A stretch of DNA of 41,153 nucleotides from Candidatus Rifleibacteriota bacterium (GTDB lineage: Bacteria; Riflebacteria; Ozemobacteria; Ozemobacterales; Ozemobacteraceae). Positions within the stretch are counted from its first letter, which is position 1; each line of letters opens with the position of its first letter. Below, one piece after another: positions 20,239 to 27,439 of the stretch. Below the pieces are notes generated by a model, which saw only the letters and a program-made list of their open reading frames with translations, had not been told where the DNA came from and searched no databases. A program made the position numbers and the translations under genes. The stretch lies in NCBI GenBank assembly GCA_029565415.1, contig JAKQOH010000206.1:1-41153 (forward strand), in the 5' to 3' direction.

Positions 20239-20699
20239 ATCAGATTGAAGAACGAAAATCCGTAGACCTCTTCTGTGACGGCGCGTGCAGCGGCAACCCG
20301 GGGCCGGGCGGCTGGGGCGCGCTTCTGCGGTTCCGGGATGCCGAAAAAGAGCTTTCCGGGGGCGAGGCGCACACCACGAACAACCGCATGGAGCTGATGG
20401 CCTGCATTGCCGGCCTGGAGGCGCTGAAATCGCCCTGCCAGGTACGCGTCACGACGGACAGTCAGTATCTGGCGAAGGCGTTCAAGGACGGCTGGCTCGA
20501 AAAATGGCAGAAGAACGGCTGGCGAACGAGCTCGAAAGAACCGGTCAAGAACCGCGAGCTCTGGGAGCGGCTGATCGCCCTGGCGAAGGCGCACGAGGTG
20601 AGCTGGCACTGGATCCGTGGACATGCCGGGCACCCCGAGAACGAGCGATGTGACAGGCTTGCCGTCGAAGCCAGAGAACGCATGGCCCGGGGAGCTTGA
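20235..20699 (+). CDS. rnhA: Ribonuclease HI
   Basis: 154 residues, the normal length for bacterial RNase HI, which cuts the RNA strand of RNA-DNA hybrids in the cytoplasm. All catalytic positions are present: Asp15 ([14 protein letters not shown]), Glu53 (NNRMELMA), Asp75 (TTDSQYL), the flexible-loop His130 ([10 protein letters not shown]) and Asp140 (RCDRLA). The basic handle region ([14 protein letters not shown]) is also intact. The start overlaps the kinase stop as ATGA. The gene probably rides in this operon for expression only; no functional link to the sensor genes is evident. Confidence 0.97.
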   Translation: MNQIEERKSVDLFCDGACSGNPGPGGWGALLRFRDAEKELSGGEAHTTNNRMELMACIAGLEALKSPCQVRVTTDSQYLAKAFKDGWLEKWQKNGWRTSSKEPVKNRELWERLIALAKAHEVSWHWIRGHAGHPENERCDRLAVEARERMARGA

Positions 20700-22669
20700 T
20701 GCAAGGCGTTTTTTCGAGGGGTTCCCAACCGGTGATGGCGGCGTTCATCGGGTTCCTTATCCTGACCGCGTGCTGCGGATCGGCATGGGGAGCCCATACG
20801 CGGCCGCTCGACCCCCTGAAGGTGCTCGAGCAGCTTCCGCCGCCCGATGTACGCTACCCGACGGCAGGCGCGCAGCGGCCGGTGGAAGACGAGCAGGCAA
20901 AGCCGCCGGTCAACCCCGAGCTGCAACGGCCTGCCCCGGCCTCCCATCCGATATCAGGAGGGCCCTTGCCGTTTCCGCTTTCCGGCGGGATCACCGGCAG
21001 CCTCTCAATGCCCCTTCAGGGCAGCCCGGCTTCTTCGGGGGCCCAGGTCAGGATTCCCGCTTCCGGAGGCGCGGCCCTGGCAACGGCGGTCGGAGTCGCG
21101 GGAGAAACGTCCTCACGAACAGGCACCGGCACGCCGTCCCTTGCCGCCCGCCGCCCCCCGGCTCCCCCTCCGTCGCCCAAACCCACCGCGCCGCTTTCCA
21201 CGGCCACGGTTGCCATCCCGAAGCCGAAACCGGCGCCGACCTCTCTCACGAAGCAGCCGGCAACTCCGACCGCTCCCATCGGCCACGCCGCCGCAACATC
21301 GACAACCGGCGTGATGGCTACGGCCACGGCTGCGGTGCCCGCAACCGCCCCGCAGGGTGTGGCGGTCCTTCCTGCGGCATCCGAATCCGTCGCCTCCGTC
21401 GTCGCCCCCGCATCGTCAGCGGCCCTCGATCCGGAACTGACCGTTGCCGGGAGCGAGACGGGCGAAGAGGAACCATCTGCCGAAAACGCATCGGCCGAGG
21501 CTGTCCTGGTTCAGGCGCGGGCCTTGCGCGATTCCGGTTCGTTCGACGAGATGATGACCCTGCTCGACGAGCAGGGAGATCTGGTGGGTGAGCATCCGGA
21601 AGCCGCGAGATTGCGCCTCGAGCAGCTCCTCAAAGCCGCAAAACCCGACTATATGGGGCTGAAACGGCAAGGAGACATCATCCTTCAGAGCGAGCCCCAG
21701 GACCCCGAGGCGAACTACGCCGTGGGCCTGTACTGGGTCTATTCGAAGAAAGCTGACGCCGGCAAGGCCCTCACCCATCTGGGCATCGCCAAATCCGCCA
21801 AACGGGCGCCGGCGGGTGCGGGAAGCCTGTACTGGACGGTTCTGACGAAACGGTTCTGGCCTCTTGTCCTGCTCCCGCTCGCCGGCATCGCCTTCATCGT
21901 CGACCGGCTGCGCAAGCGACGCGGCAGCATGGCTGCCGGCGCAGAACCGCCCCAAAGCCAGGCGCCCGAAGAGACCGTTCCGCCCCGCACGGGCTTCGCG
22001 GGTATTCTCGGGAGGATCCGATCCTTGTTCAAGCGCCCTCCCGCCACGGCAGAGGGCACCGCTCCGGTTTCGGAGGTCACGACCGATGCACCCCGGGCCG
22101 GTGGCTGGAAAGACAAGCTGGCGGGAGTTCTCGACACCTTCAAATCCCTTGCCTCGAAGCTGAAAAAGCGCCCCGCCGAGCCCGATCAGGCACCGGCACC
22201 GGACACCCCGCCGGCAGCGGCTGACGAACAGGCTTCTTCCATACCGGATGACGCATCCTCTGAAGCCCCGGAAGAGGAGGAGTCCGCCGGTTCCGATGAT
22301 GGCGTTGCGCCATCCGATGAGGAGATCACCGAAGAAGACTTTGCCGAGGCGGAAGAAACCGCATCGGACGAAGAGGCCGGCGAGGCGGAATCCGAAGGGG
22401 AAGAGACTTCCTCTTCAGAAGACGCCGCCGGGGAGGCCGTCGAAGAGGAACCAGCCACCGAAGGTGACGCTGAGACCGCCGAAGAGGCGGATGACGAGGC
22501 CGTTGCAGACGACGAGGCGGTTGCAGACGATGACGAAGCGGCCGGAGAAGACGGCGAAGAGGAGGGCTCGGACGAAGGCGCCGAAGGAACGTTCGATGAA
22601 GAAGGCGCCCAGGAATCGGAAGACACGCCCGAGACGGCTGACGGAGAAGAGGAACGCACCGAAGAGTGA
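20699..22669 (+). CDS. Membrane-anchored protein with proline-rich linker and highly acidic C-terminal tail
   Basis: 656 residues from the ATG at 20699, which overlaps the rnhA stop (TGATG) and has GGGGAG 5 nt upstream; a TTG codon just before it is less likely. The N-terminus is a signal sequence with a good lipobox LTAC at Cys25. Residues about 60-250 are Pro/Ala/Thr-rich and disordered. About 265-375 is a helical, TPR-like segment (SFDEMMTLLDEQGDLVG; NYAVGLYWVYSKKADAGKAL). A transmembrane helix follows at about 385-402, then a basic stop (DRLRKRRG). Residues about 520-656 are almost entirely Glu, Asp, Ala and Ser with short EAVADDEA-type repeats. The acidic tail would be cytoplasmic. The general layout recalls FimV-like polar proteins, but I see no sequence match to support that. 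Function unknown. Confidence 0.8.
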   Translation: MQGVFSRGSQPVMAAFIGFLILTACCGSAWGAHTRPLDPLKVLEQLPPPDVRYPTAGAQRPVEDEQAKPPVNPELQRPAPASHPISGGPLPFPLSGGITGSLSMPLQGSPASSGAQVRIPASGGAALATAVGVAGETSSRTGTGTPSLAARRPPAPPPSPKPTAPLSTATVAIPKPKPAPTSLTKQPATPTAPIGHAAATSTTGVMATATAAVPATAPQGVAVLPAASESVASVVAPASSAALDPELTVAGSETGEEEPSAENASAEAVLVQARALRDSGSFDEMMTLLDEQGDLVGEHPEAARLRLEQLLKAAKPDYMGLKRQGDIILQSEPQDPEANYAVGLYWVYSKKADAGKALTHLGIAKSAKRAPAGAGSLYWTVLTKRFWPLVLLPLAGIAFIVDRLRKRRGSMAAGAEPPQSQAPEETVPPRTGFAGILGRIRSLFKRPPATAEGTAPVSEVTTDAPRAGGWKDKLAGVLDTFKSLASKLKKRPAEPDQAPAPDTPPAAADEQASSIPDDASSEAPEEEESAGSDDGVAPSDEEITEEDFAEAEETASDEEAGEAESEGEETSSSEDAAGEAVEEEPATEGDAETAEEADDEAVADDEAVADDDEAAGEDGEEEGSDEGAEGTFDEEGAQESEDTPETADGEEERTEE

Positions 22670-22675
22670 CGGTCA

Positions 22676-22705
22676 GGTATAATATTACTTTATATTATAT
22701 ATCTC
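22676..22705. other. AT-rich palindrome between convergent genes
   Basis: TATAATAT and ATATTATA flank a 6-nt centre in the 15-nt gap and the 3' end of the phosphatase gene, in sharp contrast to the GC-rich surroundings. There is no U-tract hairpin of normal terminator strength. It may be a weak bidirectional terminator or just an AT-rich junction. Confidence 0.4.
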
Positions 22706-23371
22706 CGCGACATCCGGAGCCTCGGAGGCGACCTCGGGCCAGAAATACCGCACCAGCAGCGCGTAGGCGGGCTTCTGTTTGAACCCGCCGATCGGACCGG
22801 CATGCGAGCCGTTCGCGATGACAGCGTTCCAGGCATCCCGACCGCTCCAGCCGCGACGCTCCCGGAGATATTTCGCGATGATCGCGCCGGTCCGGTCGCA
22901 TCCCCACTGACAATGAACGTAGGCCCCCTCGTCGATCGCGGCAAGCAGTTCTGCCGTCCGGCTCGCGTCGGGCACCTGTTCGGCGGTCATCCGGCAGGGC
23001 AGCCAGGCGAGCCCCTCTTCGCGACACAGCCGCCGGAGCCGTTCCAATTGCCGGTCTTTCCCTGACGGCACGTGGAGGGTGATGACGGTTTTCGCCCCCC
23101 TCTCCTTCAGATCGCGCAGATAGCCTCTGACCCGTTCGTCGGGATTCGCCCCGGTCACCGGGTGAAACAGCGTTCCGCCGGCGAACAGGCGATCGTCGAT
23201 CACGCGAAAGTTGTAGGGCCGGGCCCCGTCCCCGCGGGCGTCGCCGATGGGGCTTTTGACGGAAACGGAAGGACAGGGTGCCGGCCGTTCACGGGCGACA
23301 GATGCGGAGGGCAGCGCCGTTCCGAGCAGAAGAACGACGGCGAGGATCCAGCGCAGGAAATGGTTCGGCAT
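22685..23371 (-). CDS. Secreted dual-specificity/tyrosine-type protein phosphatase
   Basis: 228 residues. The start at 23371 has AAAGGAG 8 nt upstream and gives a clear signal peptide (MPNHFLRWILAVVLLLGTAL, cleavage near residue 25). The catalytic P-loop is intact: HCQWGCDRTGA gives Cys154 and Arg160 in the C-x5-R motif of cysteine phosphatases. The Gly-x-Asp-Arg-Thr-Gly form is typical of atypical DSP and phosphoinositide-type members. An upstream PDASRTA segment (Asp135) could supply the general acid. Secretion is unusual: the target would be an envelope or extracellular phosphoprotein, phospholipid or inositol phosphate. It converges with the acidic-tail gene and lies downstream of the 58-residue gene, separated by a terminator hairpin. 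Confidence 0.85.
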   Translation of the reverse strand: MPNHFLRWILAVVLLLGTALPSASVARERPAPCPSVSVKSPIGDARGDGARPYNFRVIDDRLFAGGTLFHPVTGANPDERVRGYLRDLKERGAKTVITLHVPSGKDRQLERLRRLCREEGLAWLPCRMTAEQVPDASRTAELLAAIDEGAYVHCQWGCDRTGAIIAKYLRERRGWSGRDAWNAVIANGSHAGPIGGFKQKPAYALLVRYFWPEVASEAPDVAEIYNIK

Positions 23372-23397
23372 GGTTCCGACTCCTTTCGGAGCAACGC

Positions 23398-23444
23398 AAA
23401 AACGCCTTCCGGCCGCGATCACACGGGAGCGGGCCGAAAAGCGT
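23398..23444 (-). terminator. Intrinsic terminator after the 58-residue gene
   Basis: In minus-strand RNA, ACGCTTTTCGGCC (23444-23432) pairs over 13 bp, including two G-U pairs, with GGCCGGAAGGCGT (23414-23402). A short T-run follows to 23398. Confidence 0.65.
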
Positions 23445-23482
23445 TTTGCCAGGCTGAGATCAGCGGTTGGGTGAAGCTTCCC

Positions 23483-23659
23483 TCACACCTTGCGGTAGAC
23501 GTTCAGGCCGACCTTCTCGTCGCGGCCCGGCAGCGAGTAGTTGCCTTCGGTCGTCGCGATGATCAGGGATTTGCCGGACGAGGACTTGCCGAATTCCTGG
23601 TTCAGATCGACCTTGATGGTCAGGATGTTGCCCTCAACGGTCATTTCGACGTTCTTCAT
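23483..23659 (-). CDS. Conserved-looking 58-residue small cytoplasmic protein
   Basis: A 59-codon frame with one of the best ribosome sites in the window (TAGGAGG, 6 nt before ATG 23659) and its own terminator. The product starts MKNVEMTVEGNILTIKVDL and ends KVGLNVYRKV, with a central SSSGKSLIIATTEGN. Alternating polar and hydrophobic residues suggest a small all-beta fold (two hairpins). It has no signal peptide or cysteines. I recall similar short proteins of unknown function in other bacteria, with the same N-terminal VEGNxLTIxVDL and C-terminal GLNVY, but cannot verify this here. It lies upstream of the secreted phosphatase gene on the same strand, with a terminator in between. Confidence 0.85.
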   Translation of the reverse strand: MKNVEMTVEGNILTIKVDLNQEFGKSSSGKSLIIATTEGNYSLPGRDEKVGLNVYRKV

Positions 23660-23703
23660 GACTTCCTCCTAGGATATTTGCGGGAGATCTCGATCGGAAC
23701 GGG

Positions 23704-23732
23704 AAGATACCACAAACTTGTCAGAGTTTCCA
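23704..23732 (-). promoter_or_regulatory. Possible promoter of the 58-residue gene
   Basis: On the minus strand TGGAAA, 17 nt, TATCTT (-10 at 23709-23704). Each box matches consensus at four of six positions, and the leader to ATG 23659 would be about 40 nt. Confidence 0.3.
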
Positions 23733-23851
23733 GACCTCCGCAGCATTTTTCCGGTCTGTCCCCTTCAGATCAGGCAGGTGAGCGGTCTCTTCGGGGTTCG
23801 TGGTATACTTCTCCGTCAGAACACCCGTCACCTTCGCAGGAGGCCATCGGC

Positions 23852-24745
23852 ATGAGGAAACGACGCGGCCGGCGGGAAACCGCCCTGGCTCTGATCCCGG
23901 CAGTGTTTCTCGCCTTTGCATCCCCCGTCGCCGGGGGGAAACCCGCCATCCGGCCGGACACGGTGGCCGTCGGCGGCACCGATGCGCAGGCCGTTTCCAG
24001 CGATACGGTCAATCCGGATGCCATTGCCCTGATCGACGAGGCGGAGGAGTTGTTGCAGCCCGGGAAAGCGCGGGGCGCCTTCGACCGGCTCACCAGTCTC
24101 GGCGCGCAGGCCGTTCCGACCATCGGGCGGCTGATGCGGGGGCAGAATCTCCGGCTCGTGCGGGCGGCCATGGACCTGAGCGAGCGGCTCGGCAGCGAAG
24201 CGCGCGAGGCCACGCAGGATCTAGCCGCCGCGGTGGCGAACGAAAAACTCGGAGCGCTCCGCGGACGGGCGGCCCGCATTCTTGGAGGTATCGGCGGCAA
24301 GGCTTCAGGCGCCCTTCCGCAGCTGATGGGAGCGCTGAACGCCCCGAGCCGGAAAGTCCGAGAGGCGATCGCCCAGGCGATTCTCGACATCTCGTCCCAA
24401 AGCGAGCGGTGGACACCGGAGCTGAAGCAGCTTCTGAGCGCCCGGGGCCGGTGGCGGGAACAGGCCGTCACCGTCCTGGTGAAGTATGGCCCCCTGCTCC
24501 ACCCCGCTCTGCCGGTGATCGCGCGGCTCGTCGAGCAGAAGCCATCCGGCGCTGCGGAGGCGGCCACGCTCCTGCTCCCGTCCGTCCTTCCGACGCTGGG
24601 CCGGTCTTCCCAGGCCATCGGTGTCCTGCTGAACCTGGCAGGCGTGGCCGAGCCCGAGATCAGCGCCGACGACGAGGCGCTCGACGGAGCGACGGTCGCG
24701 GCGGACGATGCGGCCTCGTTCGAGGATATCGCCGCAGCCGAGTGA
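23852..24745 (+). CDS. Secreted HEAT-repeat protein
   Basis: 297 residues from ATG 23852, chosen for the strong AGGAGG 9 nt upstream and because the product then begins with a signal peptide (basic MRKRRGRRE, then ALALIPAVFLAFASPVAG). The longer upstream open frame is a shadow over the small-protein region. Residues about 55-250 are helical HEAT-like repeats, for example AVPTIGRLMRGQNLRLVRAA and KVREAIAQAILDISSQ. The last 30 residues are acidic. HEAT solenoids bind proteins; being exported, this one should act in the periplasm. A TATACT hexamer (23804-23809) sits about 45 nt upstream without a convincing -35. Partner unknown. Confidence 0.8.
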   Translation: MRKRRGRRETALALIPAVFLAFASPVAGGKPAIRPDTVAVGGTDAQAVSSDTVNPDAIALIDEAEELLQPGKARGAFDRLTSLGAQAVPTIGRLMRGQNLRLVRAAMDLSERLGSEAREATQDLAAAVANEKLGALRGRAARILGGIGGKASGALPQLMGALNAPSRKVREAIAQAILDISSQSERWTPELKQLLSARGRWREQAVTVLVKYGPLLHPALPVIARLVEQKPSGAAEAATLLLPSVLPTLGRSSQAIGVLLNLAGVAEPEISADDEALDGATVAADDAASFEDIAAAE

Positions 24746-24788
24746 TCGCAGATGGGCATCGGGGAGGAGATTTTTCCCTGATTCAGGC

Positions 24789-24817
24789 TTGCCCTCGTAC
24801 GGCACACGGGATACAAT
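24789..24817 (+). promoter_or_regulatory. Promoter of the 5'-nucleotidase-gnd-zwf-pgl operon
   Basis: TTGCCC (24789-24794), 17-nt spacer, TACAAT (24812-24817), about 57 nt before the ATG at 24874. Confidence 0.5.
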
Positions 24818-24873
24818 ATCGAAAACTACCATAATTCTTCCCTGGCGGCCCATCGCCGGAAACGAGGTCATCG

Positions 24874-26508
24874 ATGTCCAAGAGCCGCGCGACACATGTC
24901 TCGCTCGTCCAGAAGGCCTGTTTCACGATCGTCCTGGCCCTGTTCGCCGCCCTGTGCGGCGCCGTTTCGGCCGCCCCGCTGCGCGGCCCCGTCGACGTCA
25001 CGATCATCCACACCTCCGACATCCACGCGCATCTGATGCCCTTCGACTGTGCCTCGGGCACGGCGATGGGCGGATACGCGCGCATGAAGGCCTATCGCGA
25101 CACGCTCGTGACGAAGGGTCGCAACGTCGTGCTGCTTTCCTCTGGCGACGTGTTCCAGGGCACGCTGTTTTACCGTTTCTACCGCGGCATTCCCGACGCG
25201 ACGTTCATGTCCCAGATGGGATATGCCGCGATGGCGATCGGCAACCACGAGTTCGACGGCGGCCAGGACGGCATGTTCGAGGCCTTCCGTGACGCGAAGT
25301 TCCCGATTCTTTCGGCCAATCTCCGGTTCGGGGCGAGCAAATCCCTCTCGAACCTGGTGAAGCCGTCGACGATCGTGACGGTGCCTGCCGGTGACCGCAA
25401 TCTGCGCATCGGCATCATCGGGATCACCGACGAGGAGCTCGAGAAGGACGTGCAGAAGGTGTTTCTCAAAGGCATCGAGGTCGAGAACGCTGTTCCGGCG
25501 CTGCGTCGCGAGGTCAAGCACCTCCGGGCGCAGGGCTGCGACGCGATTTTTGCGCTGACGCACATCGGCTGGGACCGCGATCTCGAGCTGGCAGACCAGT
25601 TCCCCGAGATCACCGGCTTCATGGGCGGCCACACCCACATGTTCTCCGATCCGCCCCTGGTTCGCCAGGTCGCGGGCGGGCACCAGTTCATCAGCCAGCC
25701 GGGCGAGTTCGGCAGTTACGTCTCGCGGCTCGATCTCCGCTTCGAACCGGCCGGTGACGGCATCCGGTGCCAGGTTCTCGCGGCGGGGCTGGTCCCGTTG
25801 ACCTCCGACATGCCCGAAGATCCGGCCATCAAGGCCACCGTCGACCAGCTCTGGAAGAAGGTCGAGGAGAAAACCTCGGAGAAGCTGGCCGACACCGTGA
25901 CGCGCCTGGACGGCGATCGTCCCCTGGTGCGTCGCCAGGAGACGAACCTCGGCAACCTCGTCGCGGACGCATTCGTGCGGGTGATGCCTGCCGAGATCGG
26001 CCTGGTCAACGGCGGCGGCATCCGCAGCTCGATCCCGGCAGGCCCCGTGCGGGTTGCAGACTGCCTGAACGTGATGCCGTTCGACAATTATCTCGCCCGT
26101 CTGAAGATGACCGGGGCGACGCTGCAGAAACTGTTCGAGCAGGTGCGCTCGGACTTCCTCACGACCCCGAGCTACGGGGGCTTCATGCATGTGTCGCGCG
26201 GGTTCAAGGTGCGCTACACCCCGGCGGGCGTCGAACTCACGTATCTCGGCCGGCCGATCGAGCCGGAAACCGTCTACACGGTCGTCACGAATGATTTTCT
26301 GGCCAACGGCGGGAACGGCCTGACCCCGTTCACCGAGGCGCTCGCCTCGGAAGCATCGGCGATCATCTGTGCCGACGCGATGATGCAGCACGTGAAAGCC
26401 CTCCAGGCGATCGATGCGCGCGTCGAAGGCCGCATCGAACTCCAGATCCAGCCGGCCGGCTTCCGGCACCCGGCGCAGCGGCTGCGCATTCCGCGGCCCG
26501 CCGACTGA
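24874..26508 (+). CDS. Secreted 5'-nucleotidase / metallophosphatase (UshA-NTPDase family)
   Basis: 544 residues with a signal peptide ending near residue 33 (GAVSA). The N-terminal metallophosphatase domain carries all metal ligands: Asp49 and His51 (TSDIHAH), Asp92 (SSGDVFQGT), Asn124-His125 (GNHEFD), His230 (ALTHIG), and His253/His255 (GGHTHMF). The C-terminal substrate domain has ETNLGNLVADAF (356-367), NGGGIRSSIPAG (379-390) and NDFLANGGNG (473-482). The family hydrolyses nucleoside 5'-phosphates and related substrates in the periplasm. GAGG precedes the ATG by about 7 nt. It lies 22 nt upstream of gnd, which suggests cotranscription with pentose phosphate genes; salvage of sugar from nucleotides is an inference. 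Confidence 0.93.
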   Translation: MSKSRATHVSLVQKACFTIVLALFAALCGAVSAAPLRGPVDVTIIHTSDIHAHLMPFDCASGTAMGGYARMKAYRDTLVTKGRNVVLLSSGDVFQGTLFYRFYRGIPDATFMSQMGYAAMAIGNHEFDGGQDGMFEAFRDAKFPILSANLRFGASKSLSNLVKPSTIVTVPAGDRNLRIGIIGITDEELEKDVQKVFLKGIEVENAVPALRREVKHLRAQGCDAIFALTHIGWDRDLELADQFPEITGFMGGHTHMFSDPPLVRQVAGGHQFISQPGEFGSYVSRLDLRFEPAGDGIRCQVLAAGLVPLTSDMPEDPAIKATVDQLWKKVEEKTSEKLADTVTRLDGDRPLVRRQETNLGNLVADAFVRVMPAEIGLVNGGGIRSSIPAGPVRVADCLNVMPFDNYLARLKMTGATLQKLFEQVRSDFLTTPSYGGFMHVSRGFKVRYTPAGVELTYLGRPIEPETVYTVVTNDFLANGGNGLTPFTEALASEASAIICADAMMQHVKALQAIDARVEGRIELQIQPAGFRHPAQRLRIPRPAD

Positions 26509-26530
26509 CCCGCTCCAGAGGAGTGCCCGC

Positions 26531-27439
26531 ATGAACATCGGATTCATCGGCCTGGGCCGGATGGGCCTGAACATGGTCCGGCGTCTCACCTCCGGGGGCC
26601 ACGGCGTTCACGTCACGGCCCGCACGACGGCCAAAAAAGCCGAAGCGGAAGAGACCGGTGCCCGCTGGGTCGATCTGCCCGAAGGCTTCGTGAGCGCCCT
26701 GCCCGCCCCGCGTGCCGTCTGGCTCATGGTTCCGGCGGGCCAACCAACGCAAGAGCTGATCGACACGCTCTCTCGCTGCCTCGAGCCGGGTGACATCATC
26801 GTCGACGGCGGCAACGCGGACCACCGGGACTCGGCGCGTCGTGCCGGGGAAGTGGCGGCGCGGGGCCTGCGGTTCGTCGATTGCGGCACGAGCGGCGGCG
26901 TCTGGGGTCTGCAGAACGGGTATTGTCTGATGATCGGGGGCGAGGAGAGCGCCGTCGCGCATCTTGCCCCCGTTTTCACCACGCTCGCCCCGCCGAACGG
27001 CTGGATGCACGTCGGCCCCGCCGGTCACGGACATTACGTCAAGATGATCCACAACGCCGTCGAGTACGGCATGATGCAGGCGTATGCGGAAGGCTTCGAC
27101 CTTCTCCGCCGGCATTGCGGCGAAACCCTCGATCTGGCCGCGGTTTCCCGCCTCTGGAACCAGGGGAGCGTCGTGCGCTCCTGGCTGCTCGAGCTTTCCG
27201 AACGCGTCTTCGCCGCATCCCCGGATCTCGCGGATCTGAAGGGGCGTGTCGATGATTCCGGCGAGTGCCGGTGGGCGCTCGAGTCGGCCATCGCCGAAGG
27301 CGTGCCGGCTCCCGTGTTTGCGGCAGCCCTGTTCACCCGGTTCGCCTCGCGCAGCGAGGATGCCTTCGGCAACCGTTACCTGGCCGCCCTGCGGAACCAG
27401 TTCGGCGGCCATGCCGTGACGCGCCGGCCGACGGAATGA
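26531..27439 (+). CDS. gnd: 6-phosphogluconate dehydrogenase, short YqeC/GntZ-type
   Basis: 302 residues, well below the ~470 of the classical enzyme, matching the short bacterial branch (often NAD-linked). It oxidatively decarboxylates 6-phosphogluconate to ribulose 5-phosphate. The Rossmann start MNIGFIGLGRMGLNM, substrate-site DGGNADHRDS, the GTSGGVWGL signature and the catalytic stretch GHYVKMIHNAVEYGMMQ (Lys171, Asn175) are all present. The start at 26531 has GAGGAG 9 nt upstream. The stop overlaps the zwf start (ATGA), so expression is coupled. Cofactor preference cannot be settled by eye. Confidence 0.95.
   Translation: MNIGFIGLGRMGLNMVRRLTSGGHGVHVTARTTAKKAEAEETGARWVDLPEGFVSALPAPRAVWLMVPAGQPTQELIDTLSRCLEPGDIIVDGGNADHRDSARRAGEVAARGLRFVDCGTSGGVWGLQNGYCLMIGGEESAVAHLAPVFTTLAPPNGWMHVGPAGHGHYVKMIHNAVEYGMMQAYAEGFDLLRRHCGETLDLAAVSRLWNQGSVVRSWLLELSERVFAASPDLADLKGRVDDSGECRWALESAIAEGVPAPVFAAALFTRFASRSEDAFGNRYLAALRNQFGGHAVTRRPTE

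Noticed and set aside
24868..26589. 573-codon minus-strand open frame
   Set aside because: It is the antisense shadow of the 5'-nucleotidase, whose metal-binding motifs are all intact.
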